From positions 19,876,001 to 19,940,000 of the forward strand of contig JAPTOF010000005.1 of the NCBI GenBank assembly GCA_028554755.1: 64,000 nt of DNA, written 5' to 3'. This stretch comes from Cordia subcordata (Eukaryota; Streptophyta; Magnoliopsida; Boraginales; Cordiaceae). The notes below the pieces were generated by a model. The model was not told the DNA's origin. It saw only the letters and a program-made list of their open reading frames with translations, and did no database searches. The translations under genes and the position numbers were made by a program. Of the stretch, positions 34,501 to 46,663 are shown piece after piece; within the stretch, counting starts at the first letter, position 1; each line of letters opens with the position of its first letter.

Positions 34501-37500
34501 AATCTTATGCAGCTGGTGATTATTTGATAACAACTAATATGGTTGTCTTCTTTCATACGTCATTTTTGGTTTTATTAATTCTTCGATCTTCTTGGCCTAG
34601 ATAGTTCTCATATTGTGCCAAAAATCTTGTTCCTTGAGAACTTCTTGTTAATGTGCGTGGCCTTTATTTCCATGTTTTAAGAATATAATTTAATGGTTTT
34701 TATTTTGATGGTGGTTATGGACTTATGGTATTTGCTGGCAGGATGGAGAGAAATGCAAGAAGGTGCAGTTTCATGATCTAAGTTGCTCCTGTAAGCTTCT
34801 AGCTGCTTTGCAATTCTTGGAGTTCTTTTACCTTTTAAAGTCAAAAGATGTTCGTTAATGAGGCATGAGAATTTTTTGTTTAGGTGAATAGATATGGAGT
34901 ATTTATTCTTAGTATGCTGTATTTATTTTCTAAAACATGCAATAGTTAAGTGTGCCTTTTTCTCTCAAATTGTTGAATTTGCTTGAGCTTAGGCTTTCTT
35001 TGACAAACCTCTTAATTATAGGACCACAGGTGAAGGCTGGATAAGCTAGCTTCATCCTCTCCTTCACTTCCTAATCTTCTTCATTGGTGGAAGGAGAGGA
35101 CAAATAGCATTTAAACTGTAACTATTGTTATTGTACCTGAGGCTTTTCAGAAATGAAGGAAGCATAAACAGAATAATCTTTGCAATGGATATATCCAATT
35201 CTTAATGTGTTATTCATTCTATTTTGGAGAGAAAAAGTTGGAAGTGTTTGTTCAGAAAAAATTGAGCTCACATCTAAGCTATATGCTTTCTTTTTAGGTG
35301 CTCCTGATGGCTATCAGCAGGAGAATCCGTCTTCAGTGCCAAATTCTGGGTCTCATTTCGCCACAAGTTTTTTGAAGAAAATGGAAGAAAAAGTATGATA
35401 GGGTCCTACATTGATGTATTTGCCTGGTTTATTTTAACTGCCTAATTGGAGGAGTAAGGTCTGTGTTTAATTTCTGTGAATGATCAACCAGACAAATCAT
35501 ACAATGGAGAATGTCTTCAAAAAGGAATCGTCTATTTTGAACCGCTCCGACTGTCAAATGGCGAGATCCAATGGGTACCATTCACTAGTGGGAAGACACA
35601 AGGGAAGATTGTCATCCAGACAAACACCATTTCAGTCTTGTAGGAGCCTTTCTATAAATGTTGATAAACAAAACCAATTGAATGGTGATCAGAAGCGCAG
35701 ACACTCTAGGACTCTGTCTTCTTGTCATCCTAAGGATGCTTTGCCTAATCATCTGGGCCAAAAGTATGAATCTCTACTCCCCTATAGTTTTCTTATGCTT
35801 GTTTCCCACCCCCCCCCCCCCAACTGTTAATTCCATACAAGAACTTAAGGCCATGTTATTTAGAAGTAAAAGATAATGTGTGCAAATTTTGACTTTTTCT
35901 TTAATAGTTAAAGAGGAAGGAAGATGATATTGATATGTATATTATTTCTGATAACAATTGTCTTTTTTTTGGAGGCATTCATCTCAAGTTGAACATTCAA
36001 ATGATCTGAAAGACCACAATGTAAGTGATTCAGCTTTTTCCCTGTAATCAATATTTTCTCTCTTTCCATTTTGTATGCTTGTTAGTTAGGTGCTTGATGA
36101 TTGCATGTTACAAAATTTTCTCCTGTGATTCACAGCTAATGTCATTTATATATGTCTGTCTATACACTGTGCATAGTGGATGAGGTGATGTCAAGATTGA
36201 CAACAATTAGTAAGAAATAGTGAATCATAATATTAGGTACTGCTTATCTTCTTCTTTGAAATATCTCATGCATTTGAATGTTAAGCGTAGGGAAGCAATG
36301 CTAGCTACAATGTTTAGGATTGTCCGGGCTTGAAGAGGGATGTTTTGATCTCAAATAGAAATAAAGAAATGGGTTATTTGGAGTTGGGATGTACGATTAT
36401 GTCAAACTGTATTTAACAGGTTTGCTTGTAAAAGATTTATATTTGCTTGTTAAATGGAAGTGGATGTTGAAAAATGAAATAGATAAAGAGATAAAACAAA
36501 ATGAATGGCAGAGCACTCTCTGCAACAAGAAAACAAGTTGAAATAGAGCTCTAAGCAGAATCTGGGGTTATCATTGTATCAATTGCTTGGTACAGCTTGC
36601 TTCTACATAATCACTCTGCTTTCATGGCTTTGGCGAAGTGTTATTGCATTTGGTTCTTGCAATGAATCTTCTGTTAAGCTGATCATATTGTCGTAAAAGA
36701 AGTGGCTTATTTGAAAAAAAGTCACGTCCAGAATTGCTTAATAAGCATTAGGTGCAGTTAGCTCTCTCTATGAAACAAGAGAAGAGAATAAATTCTTTCC
36801 GAACTTTGGCCAAACCCTATATTCATTATTGACTGCCACACTTAAATAAATGAATTCTTAAGAAATATGCTTGGCATGATATTTCCCAATTCTCCTTTCT
36901 TCCTTTGAACCCAAACCCATTTCACTTGGAGGCATCCAAGCAAAAGACAACATGTGAACTTTCAAAGACTTTAAAATTCTGCTTTCCTGAAGTTAACCTT
37001 TCCTCTAAATAAAGCAGAATTACAACCATAAGTTCTCCTTAGGAGAAGCGTATAGGAGGCTTGCATATGAAAGTAGGTTTTCTTAAACTCCTTCCCATTA
37101 CTCTAGTGATACTTTTCGTTTTAAGAAATTGGAGTCCTATTAAATTTACTTTACTTAAATATTTGAGCAGACTGTTGTAAATTGACCAAGTATCTTTGTT
37201 ATTTAATTTTATGTCTAAGTTAAATATTTGAGCAGACTGTTGTTTTGGTGGATGAGGAACCTGAAATTGCAGAGATGACGCAGCAAAATGACCAAGTAGA
37301 TGAATGGTAGTAAACTTGTCCATTCATGCTTTGTTTCTTAAGTAATTTATTGCTGCTAAGTCAGCCATAAATCTTTTTCTGTTTTTCAGCATGAAAGAGG
37401 CTAGAATATATTATCCTTCCAGGTACGATATACATTAACCTTTATCCTCAATTACACAGTATATGTTGGCCTTCTAAACTATCATATACTGTTTCATGAG

Positions 37501-40500
37501 ACAGAAATCAATATTCTATGCACATTATGATCTGTTATTCTCCTTCTCATATGTGCAAATAGGGAGGATCCAGAATCAATGGAAATTCGTTACTCAGAGT
37601 TAAAATGCCTTGCTCCTGAGGCGTATCTGTCATCAACTATAATGAATTTCTACATTTGGTAAGATATTAAGGTTCACAGAGAATTGTTTTTATGCATCAT
37701 CCTCTGATGATTGACAAGGACCTCCTATTTGACTCACTCTTTCTGTATCTGCTCTTGTGTCCAACTGGTTTCTTTGCATATTTGTGAGATGAATCATGAA
37801 AGGCTGAGTTCTGGACGTGATAGTTTAGTATCTGAGTTCTATCAGTGTATCAATTCTAACCTTGGAGAATTTGGCGAGTACTGCGGACCTTTTCCATAAT
37901 TTAACACCAATTATAGACCAGAACTCAGCTTTCAGGGCTATATATTTATTCTTTAAATGGATCATTCTGAATATTGGAAAAATTTTTAGTAAAGTTCATG
38001 TTATATTAGTCAATTTGGAAATGTGTTCATCATCTCAAAATGAAACTATTGATAGTCATTGGCATGGAAATTATTCTGAAATTAAAAATCAACTTCTGTG
38101 CACATCAGTTAAATAATCCAAGCCAAATGGAACCTAGAGAAGATAAGCCTGGTGCTTTTTGACTGAGTTGCGTGGTGCTGTGCTTTTTAAGTGATTGTGT
38201 GTTTAAATTAAATTGTCTATTAAGTTCATTCCTGTTCTATGGCAATGACTTGTTTATTGTATTTCTCTTCTATCAAATTTTTTATTTTAGATCTCAAGTA
38301 GCTCACTGTACTATCACTTTCTTCAATCAGATGGCATTCTTGAACCTGTGAAGTGCCATTCATAAATTGGTTATTAGTTAGCAAACTGGGCATTACATGA
38401 CTTCATTATATAGGAGCAATAGATTAAGTTCGCAAACTGGGCATTGCATGATTTCATTATGTAGGAGCAATAGAACCAGATTGTTAGTTCTATAAATTTT
38501 CTATTGTCAACTCACAGAACCTTAATGTTTAATTATACTATATAATTACTCAAAATTGGTATTTACAAAATTTTCATGAGCATGACCTGGTTGTTCTTTG
38601 ATATTAGGTAAGATTTGGAACTGCACATTGTTGTCCCTTTAGTCCTTGCATTCTTTGCCACCCACCATAGATGAATATTCAATTGGAAGAAACATTTGTG
38701 GTTGACACATATTCTCATTAAGTTGGTAAATACCAGGTATCTGCAGCAGCATAGATATTCGATGGGCAAGCAAAGATGCAATTATCATTTTTTTAACACT
38801 TATTTTTACGAGAAAGTGAAAGTAGCCATATTGAAGGTGTGCTTTTCTCTCTGACTGGAACTTTATGAGCAGACTTCACTGCCAAAAGCCAACATGTTTC
38901 TGCGTAAGCATTTTTCTGTGGTAAAAACTAAAAAGTAGATAAGTAACAGGATGTTGGAATTCTAGCATATTTGTGATATATTAAAGCCTAAACCACTGAA
39001 ACCTTATTTTTGAGAGCTGGTGTCTTTCATTATGAGCTTATCTACCAAAATAATGCCTGCACTAGTTTGCTACCAAAATGTGAAAATGTTACCTTTCTGT
39101 GATCATAGAATGACAGGGAATCTTCATTTGCCAAGGTCAGAAGATGGTGGAAAGGTGTCAGGCTATTTGAAAAAGCATATATATTTGTCCCAATAAATGA
39201 AAAGTAAGTTCCTTGAAAAATTGGCTTGTCATGGATAATGTTTTGTTACATCTGGTGTCAAACTTGCAAATTCAGTTAGTCTGTTGTTGACAAGAACAAT
39301 GAAACGTGAAACCATAGACATGAATTGTACCCATGCCTGGACAAAGACACGTTTTAAATTTCTTTTGCTGTTTACTACTTCTTGCTAAAGATGACTATTG
39401 GTGTTTTGGTGTATAGAATTAGTTTACTGAGTTGATGGTAGAATTAGCAATTAAAGATCATGATTCCAAATCACCTAGTTTGAGGAGTTTGTAGTTTATC
39501 TTACGAGATAAAGAAAGTTAGTTGGAATTATTTATAGAAATATTTGAAAATAAGTTATTTAGGAGGGTAGGCTTGGAAAAGCATCAGTTTACTTAGTCAA
39601 TGGTATAATTAGCAATTAAGGATTGTTGAAAATTTTTTCCTGTCTTTGCATTCCCCCTTTCTCCTCTTTCTTCTTTTCTTTTTCTTGCTCCTTTTCCATT
39701 ATTCTTTTTGGTCAGGAGGTTGGGTGAGATTTATATTTCTGCATCGATGAGAGCACTTTTCTTCATGTCATGTTAGAACTTTTGATGTCTAATGATCTCC
39801 CATGTTGGAGATTCCATTCCCTTGTGAGTAGTTTTTAAATGCAGGATTACTAGTCTTTTAAGATTGGGCTATTCCCTTGGGCTTAAGTTATATTAGTACT
39901 TTCTTTCAGAATGAACTCCATGGAGGGGAGACTGTAGGCTGGTTTAAGGTTTGATAAAGTGCCAGACTGGAAATTGGTATAGTTTAGCTGTCAAAGGGGA
40001 AAGGGCTACCACCAGGTCAGTGTTGATAGGCTAGCCTGATATTATAAGCTAAATTAAGCTGCACACTGAATATTGGTAAATGAATGCAGCCTTAATAAAA
40101 GGAAAGGTGCTATTCTCGGGTCAGTGTCTATAGGCTAGCCCGAGGTGGCCTCGGCCATGTGACACTTCGCTGCATCTTAATCCAGTCTATATCCATCAGC
40201 CTAACCTATATTATAAGCTAAACTTAGGTGAACATTGAACATTGGTAAATCAATGCAGCCTTCAAAAGAGGAAAGGTCTATTCTCGGGTGAATGTTGATC
40301 GGCTAACCCGATGTAGCGTTGGCCATGTGACACTTCACTGCACCTTAATCCAGCCTATATGTATCCGGTTAACCTATCGGCAATTATTCGGCGATAGCCC
40401 TTTTGTTTTTGGCTACTGCATTCGTCTTTCAGTATTCTGTGTATGATTTTATAACACCTTAAACCTACTTACGTCTCCCTCCCATGGAGTCCATTCTCAA

Positions 40501-43500
40501 CGAAGACACCAATGTAACAACTTAAGCCCAAGGAAAGAGCCTATCTCAATGTACTTCTTGCACTTAAGAACCACTTATAAGGGAGTGGGATTCTAGTATC
40601 AGAGATCATTACGTATTTTTCTAAGGCTGCTAGAGGTATAATCTTATTCCGTCCTCTTCTTGGTACTGGGGCATTTGAAGTTTTACAAGATAATGATTGG
40701 TCAGAACCCAGAAGCAGAGAAACAAATTCAACTAAAAGGAGAGATCAACTGAGAGAATTTGTTTATCAGATAAGGGATGATATTACATATGTGAAAGTCA
40801 ATGACCCTGATTAATAAAATATGCTTATCCTTTGGCAGCTTCTCCTCCAAGTGGATAAAAGATGACTTTGAAATTCCAAAAAACACCAAACTTGTCTTTA
40901 ATATATTTAATGAATTTTAAAAGGTGTAAACATGGAAAATATAAAGTTCATGAAATAAATTTCTCTGCGTTGATGCATGCTGACCAATTATGATAAGGAT
41001 TTTCGTCTTCTTCTCCTCCTCTTCCTTCTTTTCTTCCTTATCTTTTTTGGATAGTGATTTCTTTTGAGCTTTTCTTGAGCTTCAGCTAATATCCTTATCT
41101 CAGGCTGATCTTATTTTGTGCAGCCTCCACTGGAGCTTGGTGATTATCTGCATACCTAGTAAGGAAGCTGAAATAGGACCGATTATACTACATTTGGATT
41201 CACTTGGGCTTCACTCCAGCAAGTCGATATTTGATAACATAAAGAGGTGTCTTGAATGAAGTCTCTATTAGTACTTGCTATGTTGATGGTATCTTGTGAT
41301 GCTTTAAGCTTTTACCCGAAGCTTAACCAGTGTAATTGAACTTAAGCTTTCTGAAATCCAAATATTCGGCCACTATTTGCAGTGACAAGTATTTTATGGA
41401 TTCTGGGATATTTCAATAATAGGTAATAAAACAAGAATACCATAGCTATCAAAATATGAAAGAAGAATAATAGGAAGGAGAAAAGGATTCAGTTCCTTGA
41501 GTTTACTTCGATTTATGCCCCAATTTTGGGTGGTTTCTGGATTAGGATCATATATTAGGAAGTCCTTTTCGTTCCTGGATTACATTAGGATCATGTTATA
41601 GGAAGTTTCAGTTGATAATCTGATCTTTAGCTGGTCGCCAAGTGTCTTGATGTCACCATAGACCTCTGAGGGGTAAAGAAGCCTAGCTTCTCCAACCTAA
41701 TGGTAAGTAATCTAATTAATATACCATCTACGAATGGGTGGTATGGTTATTAATATCATGTGTAAAATAAATGAAACTACCTGCAGCATAACGTACATAG
41801 TATCTATTAATAAGTTTATGGAAACGGAAAATTGGATACACTTGTATTGAGAAAGGATAGTAGAGCTTGTTGCTGAGTAAAGAAATGAAGTATGGGGAAA
41901 TTTATAGAACAAAAGCAAACTTAAAGTTGGATTTGGAGAATCAATACTTAGTACCCAAAATTACTTGGATATGTCAAATGCTGAAAGTCCAATTTAGGAG
42001 TGTCGAGAAAGCAAGAATGTATCTTTTCTTTCTCTGTCTCTTGCTCTCTCTCTTTCTGGAATAAATGCCTGTTATTGCTGGTAGTAATTTGATGCACACG
42101 AATCCTTTCTTTGTTTTTTTGGTATTTCTTGTTTGTTTCACCCTCGTTGATCATGAATATATTCTATAGCCAATTTCTTTGGTTGTCACTTAAGTTTTAG
42201 GTAAATATGTTATTGGATGAATCACCCCTTCTGATATATATTAAGAAGAAATTTACCAGTTGCTAGGAGAAAAGGTAATGAATGGTTTGGGGGAAAGCTA
42301 ATATTTATATTGATGAGTAGAAGCCTTATTTAGAAGTAATGCATTATGCCCTTATGTTATATTCAAACTGACCCTTGGCAAGATCACTCTCTTTCAGCAT
42401 TTTCTTGTAGGTTCCACGCTATTCCACTGTCATTTAAAATTTAAAACTCATGGCATGGTAAAGTCACGGGTGTGAGTCGTGGAAACAGCTTTTGCAAAAT
42501 GCAAGATAGGCTGCCTCCACTGGACCCTAAAATGGATCTGCCGCTTCCTCGAGCCTCACGCACAGTGGGAGCTTAGTGATTTCAGCTGGCCTTTTATGGC
42601 ATGGTCCACGAATGTTAATCCTAGCTACACTTGTGACTAATTTGTCATGGAAAAATGTAATATTATACCATATCTAATTGGGCTGTAACATCTCATACAT
42701 CTAAGTAAGTGAGGACATTTGTGACTGGATTTGCAGGTTTTTGATAGGAGAGTGGGAATTCTTAAGAAAAGGAGAAGGTCTTCCAGATCTTCCTTTGGCA
42801 AACAAGATATGGGATAATCTCCCTCACAAAATTTATGAGAAGACAATTGAGGTAGTGGTTTTCCCTAACCTGAAATTTGGTGAATTTTTTAAGAGGCTTC
42901 TCTTGATGTAGTCTGGAAAAATTAATTTTTCTACTTATTCACTTTGGGACTATTTCACCTGTCCAATCACTTGGGATATGAAGTGCTTATTTTGCTTCCT
43001 TGCATGCAAAGAATTCGTTTTCATCCACAGCTAAAAGTTAAAAGGAAGGAAAGAAAACACCACTGCAAAGATTTCTGCTTTCAAGGTCATAAATTAGCTT
43101 TTATTTTTAGAGCAGGGCATTTGCATACTAATGCATGCTCACATTTCCTCAAATTGATCTCACCATATATTCTCATCTCTACTCCAACCTTTATTTCAAT
43201 ATAAGCAGTCCCCTGTCTTAACCTTTATAGTTGAAAAGTCGTCTTGTTAGTGGGCTAGATTTTGTAAAAGACCTAATTTCCTTCATTGCTACTGGTATGT
43301 GCTTATGGACCAGAAGAGCTATTTCCGGTGATTGTAGTGACTAATAGGCTCTGAAGCATTTTAATTATATCCGAGTGTTTGACTGTCAATAGACTTGAAT
43401 ATACGAAAAAGCTAGTGGAAAATTAGAGCTGTTTGACTGTCAATAGACTTGAATATACGAAAAAGCTAGTGGAAAATTAGAGCCATGAGCCACATATTGT

Positions 43501-44033
43501 GAGCATAGAGACTGATGGTCCAGGTTTTTAGGTTTGCATTTAAGAGAGACTGTGCATGCAAATTGTATTACTAATCCATTGTTGTGAAGTTTGTTGTCAT
43601 TTTACCCCATGCTTCTGCTTTTTTCATATCTTTTTGGGGCAAATTTTTAACAGGTTCCACTGCAAAGAAACGACCATGACTGTGGGTTGTTTGTTCTTTT
43701 GTTCATTGAACGCTTCATTGAGAAGGCTTCTGAAAGATTGAAGAAGAAGGATCTAGCAATGGTAGATGACGTTTTCCCCTTATATACACAAACATATTAA
43801 ACTCAGCTCCTCCATATTTTCTTTTTCTCTTTCCTTTTCTTTTCTCAACTTCCTTTTCCCTTTCTATAGTAAAATTTCCCGTTCTTCTTGTTTAACAGTT
43901 GTCTTTTTGTTCCCAGTTTGGCAGGGAGTGGTTCAAACCAGCAGAAGCCTCGAGTTTGAGGCAGAAAATCCGCAATTTACTCCGAGAAGAATTTAAGAAG
44001 GCAAGAGAAAAGGGTTGCCTTTTGGATGCTTAG
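31589..44033 (+). CDS. ULP1D: OTS/ULP1-type SUMO-specific cysteine protease
   Basis: Fourteen exons: 31589-31930, 34269-34323, 35298-35392, 35492-35763, 35975-36020, 37236-37306, 37390-37422, 37563-37658, 38737-38836, 39109-39203, 41124-41246, 42737-42851, 43654-43761, 43917-44033. They give 1668 nt, 555 aa, in frame. The N-terminus has the segment MSEKELDEKIARLKR and a Gly-Glu-Lys region known from the OTS proteins, then a basic, Ser-rich linker (about 165-270). The C48 peptidase domain starts near residue 310 (RYSELKCLAPEAYLSSTIMN). Catalytic residues visible are His404 (LHWS), Asp427 (HLDSLG), Gln485 and Cys491 (DHDCG). RRWWKGVRLFEKAYIFVPIN is the family signature. OTS1/OTS2 are nuclear enzymes that release SUMO from proteins and shape salt and growth responses. 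ULP1C or ULP1D identity is not resolved. Exon 2 (55 nt) is short but is the only join that restores phase. Confidence 0.93.
32469..32702. mobile_element. Tourist-like MITE, degraded
   Basis: The left end GGGCCCGTTCGGATTGGC matches the family terminus. The right side has ACCAATCCAAATAC (about 32617) followed by extra A/T sequence to GCATGGCCC. The interior CCAAGTTGCAAC is unlike other copies, so it may be a composite. It lies in the first intron of the SUMO protease gene, 70 bp before a better-preserved copy. Confidence 0.5.
32772..33008. mobile_element. Tourist-like (PIF/Harbinger) MITE with TTA target-site duplication
   Basis: The 237-bp element starts GGGCCTGTCTGGATTCGC and ends GCCAATCCAAATGGGCCC, flanked by TTA on both sides (32769-32771 and 33009-33011). 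The three-base TTA duplication and GGGCCTGT termini are those of Tourist-type MITEs. This is the best-preserved member of a family also seen at 311-536, 10236-10385, 32469-32702 and 53333-53531. Non-coding. Confidence 0.85.
37155..37243 (+). repeat. Truncated copy of a SUMO protease exon just upstream of the real exon
   Basis: TTAAATATTTGAGCAGACTG plus TTGT occurs at 37155-37178 and again at 37220-37243, where it forms the 3' splice site and first bases of exon 6 (37236-37306). After the upstream copy, AAATTGACCAAGTA matches AAAATGACCAAGTA near the end of the real exon. The upstream copy therefore looks like the exon with its middle removed. Splicing to its AG (37170) would read a stop after four codons. 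Confidence 0.75.
38381..38475. repeat. Tandem repeat, 51-bp period, in a SUMO protease intron
   Basis: GCAAACTGGGCATTACATGA...AGGAGCAATAG at 38381 recurs at 38432 with four or so substitutions. It lies in the intron between exons 8 and 9 (37659-38736). Confidence 0.85.
39204..41123 (+). other. Long SUMO protease intron with a ~170-bp repeat array
   Basis: The 1.9-kb intron splits the codon just before the catalytic His segment. About 39990-40400 holds three copies of a unit with GGAAAGG-CTATTCTCGGG, GGCTAGCCCGA, GGCCATGTGACACTTC and CTGCA-CTTAATCCAG. Copies 2 and 3 (about 40099 and 40269) are about 170 bp apart; copy 1 lacks the middle. The remainder has no recognisable content. Confidence 0.75.
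43376..43483. repeat. 54-bp perfect tandem duplication
   Basis: 43376-43429 is repeated exactly at 43430-43483 (unit begins TGTTTGACTGTCAATAGAC and ends AAATTAGAGC). It lies in the SUMO protease intron before the exon carrying the catalytic Cys (43654-43761). Confidence 0.95.
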
Positions 44034-44610
44034 CCGTGCTACGTCGGGTTACTCAAATCTTTAGTGTCTTACTAATTGAAGTTCTCTAATCACGAGCCTC
44101 GGCTCCTGCTAAGCATCAAACCTCAAGAGTTGGTTTAGATTTTGTATAGCTGTAAGTTGCTAGGGGTACCCATTTCCGTTCAGATTCTCTTTGACTCAGA
44201 AAAGACCAGATGAATCCTTCTGGTAAGTGATTTTGGAACTGTTTTTTTTTATAGGGTGGAGATTTTCTCTAACACCAAAGATGAAATCCAGGAAAGTAGT
44301 GAATAGTAGCATGCCTGGGATAGGAAGTATATCTCTCATTCTTGCATTCATACTTTCATCCGAGGAGAAATAAAATTCTGTATGCATACGTGTCTGGGCT
44401 GCGAAGTATATTATAGAAGCCATTTTAACCGCATGAACCGATGTTTCTATTGAGAACTTAAGGCTTCTTACATGTACAGGGAAGAGAAAGACAATCTTGG
44501 TCATCATCATTCCGGGAAGGATGAATAACCTATTTGGTCTCTTATTTTTGACATTTTTGACCATTAGGTTCTTTATCTTTGCTTTTAGTAGCGTTGTTTG
44601 CTGAAAAAAC

Positions 44611-44651
<41 letters not shown>

Positions 44652-45080
44652 TAATTCCTTATTTATGAAATTTGTGATATTTTTTTGCAATTTGGGGCAC
44701 TATTAGATATTAGGGCTAATCTAATTAATTTCTTGACTTTGGTGTCACAATTTGTAAAGACAAGGAACCGAATTGTTGTGTTTTAAAGATAAAAAATTTT
44801 ATTGTCACAGTGGTCAAAGATAATGTAGTATTCCAAATATGATATGCTTACTGAAAATATGTTTGACATGCTATAATTCTTGTGTGGTTATTGCTCTTGT
44901 TTGTTAACTACTTGGATGTTGTGGCAAGTATCTTCTTGTTTGGTTATTACTCTTGTATAGGGTTTCTTTCCGGGGTTTGGATCCTCTACTTTTCTTGCTT
45001 CTCATTTTTTAGACTAGAAGAAAGAGGTGTGGAAAGTACACACTAGCAAGTCATTTCATTCTTTTGTTTTTCCTCTCCAC
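44034..45080. other. 3' region of the SUMO protease gene and spacer
   Basis: Expected 3' UTR followed by AT-rich spacer. A (TA)n microsatellite runs from about 44612 to 44650. A minus-strand frame at 44196-44690 crosses that microsatellite and has no family resemblance, so it is not called. Confidence 0.55.
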
Positions 45081-45275
45081 AATTTGCAAATAAAAGTGCT
45101 AATGCTACAACTGGTCCATAAATTGTTAAAGCTTCCATAAAAGTAAACTAAGCGGTAGGATACCTCGTGTTTTTCCCTCAGCCTCGGGCTATCTCGAGAT
45201 ATCCTCTAGCAGTTCCTTGACCAACTCTGAGCCCAATAAAAGCAAACCCTACAACCAATCTGCCCTGGGTAACAC
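45081..45275 (-). pseudogene. atpH: Plastid atpH pseudogene (ATP synthase CF0 subunit c) in nuclear DNA
   Basis: Read on the minus strand across frames, the sequence encodes LVVGFAFIGLRVGQGTARG, then PEAEGK and TRG, then LLFMEALTIYGPVVALALLF. These match, in order, the two-helix proteolipid atpH, including the hinge and the second-helix Glu in FMEAL. The gene is broken: CAG in the hinge is TAG, the second helix is reached only through a one-base frameshift, a second shift precedes the hinge, and the start and last residues are not recognisable. In angiosperms atpH is plastid-encoded, so this is a nuclear copy of plastid DNA (NUPT). The first-helix 5' part (to about 45355) may extend it but is too diverged to claim. 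It lies between two convergent nuclear genes. Confidence 0.85.
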
Positions 45276-45279
45276 ACGT

Positions 45280-46663
45280 ATTGCAATGGCCAAGTTAAAG
45301 GGTAGCAATCTTGCAAGGGTGAGTTAATCCCGAGAACCCGTCATCAGTTTGGATTGCAAGTTACAACTTGTCTGAAAGAAATTTTTCGGCGAAATTTCGC
45401 GTATTCTATAATTACTTAACGTGTAAAAGAAAAAAAAAGAAAAAAGAAAACCCTATCAGACTTGATTGACGTAAATAGAATGCAAGAAATGGTGAAAAAA
45501 AGGAAAAAAGGGCCCCTATCGGACTTGATTGACGTAAATAGAATGCAAGAAATGGTGTAGTCTCGAAACACAAAAAGAAAAACAAAAATTCATAAAACAA
45601 ACACACCATGATAAAGAGAGGATCCAAACCTAATAACGAGAAGATAATGCCATGTGGGATAACGATACTAAAACTCAAATGAATTCTAAACTACAACATG
45701 CATGGTTAAGAATTATACGTTCATGTCGGTGTAGAAAAAGAATTTTTGAACATGCCTACCGGCTAATCTCTGCTAGGTGGGGGCATAAAGAACGTTTGTG
45801 TTCATTGATGATAGATAATACATACATAATTGATGGTCGATGGGTTTATTTAACGAATTATTATCATCATGACAAAATTGAGCCAAAAGAATTTATGCGG
45901 CTAGAAAAGCAGAACATAATTCAAATAAACCACCCACAACCAAATCATTATTTTCCAGACTTGGATTTCTCCTTTGAAAACAGTTCCTGGTAACCGCATC
46001 TCATCAATCCGAAAAAACTCTAGTCATGATCGAGAGAGAAGTTTAGTCATTTAATCCTCGAAGGGTCGGGATGGGGATGGATGACTTGTACAACCTCATT
46101 ACGTCATCAATGTTTCATGAAAGATTGACGGTAGCTAAATGATAATATAATTATTTAATCTCACCTATTCAATAGTTCAAATTATTTTATTGGAACTGCA
46201 TAATCTTTCCATAACCATCAATCTTCCCCGTAATGTTATATCCAAACTTGGAAGGAAGGGATGTAAGGAGGGCGAGACGTGTGGCAATAGAAGTCTTAAA
46301 CTGTCACCATTCATCTTCTTTTCTTGTTCATACATTATCTACATGCATTCAAGGCAATGTATTTCAGTAGTTCTACATTATATCTATAGTTGCACCACAT
46401 TGTTCATAAAACTAGAGGTAATTTTCATGTAAACCGTGGAGCAAAAGCTACCCGTTCTGTGCTCAGGCATGTCACACGGCAGCTTCTTCTACTCCAATGT
46501 GTCTATTTAAACGATTGATGATACCATTCTGTACAAAAATCCAGCAGAGGTATTAAGCCGGATTCCCAGAGTTCTTGTCGCAGCAGCTGCCACCTTCGGT
46601 AGTATCCACTGCAACACTACATGCGTGTTGATTACTTATGTGTTTTAGCAATTGGAGTACTTG
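45280..46663. other. Spacer and 3' region of the SAMHD1-like gene
   Basis: 45451-45494 and 45514-45557 are a near-perfect 44-bp repeat (CCCTATC-GACTTGATTGACG), 63 bp apart. An open frame at 45652-45993 (113 codons) resembles no family I know. The part from about 46440 should be 3' UTR of the minus-strand gene that stops at 46664. Confidence 0.5.

Noticed and set aside
44196..44690. Minus-strand 164-codon frame
   Set aside because: It includes a poly Tyr-Ile stretch from a TA microsatellite and lies in the 3' region of the SUMO protease gene; no conserved motif.
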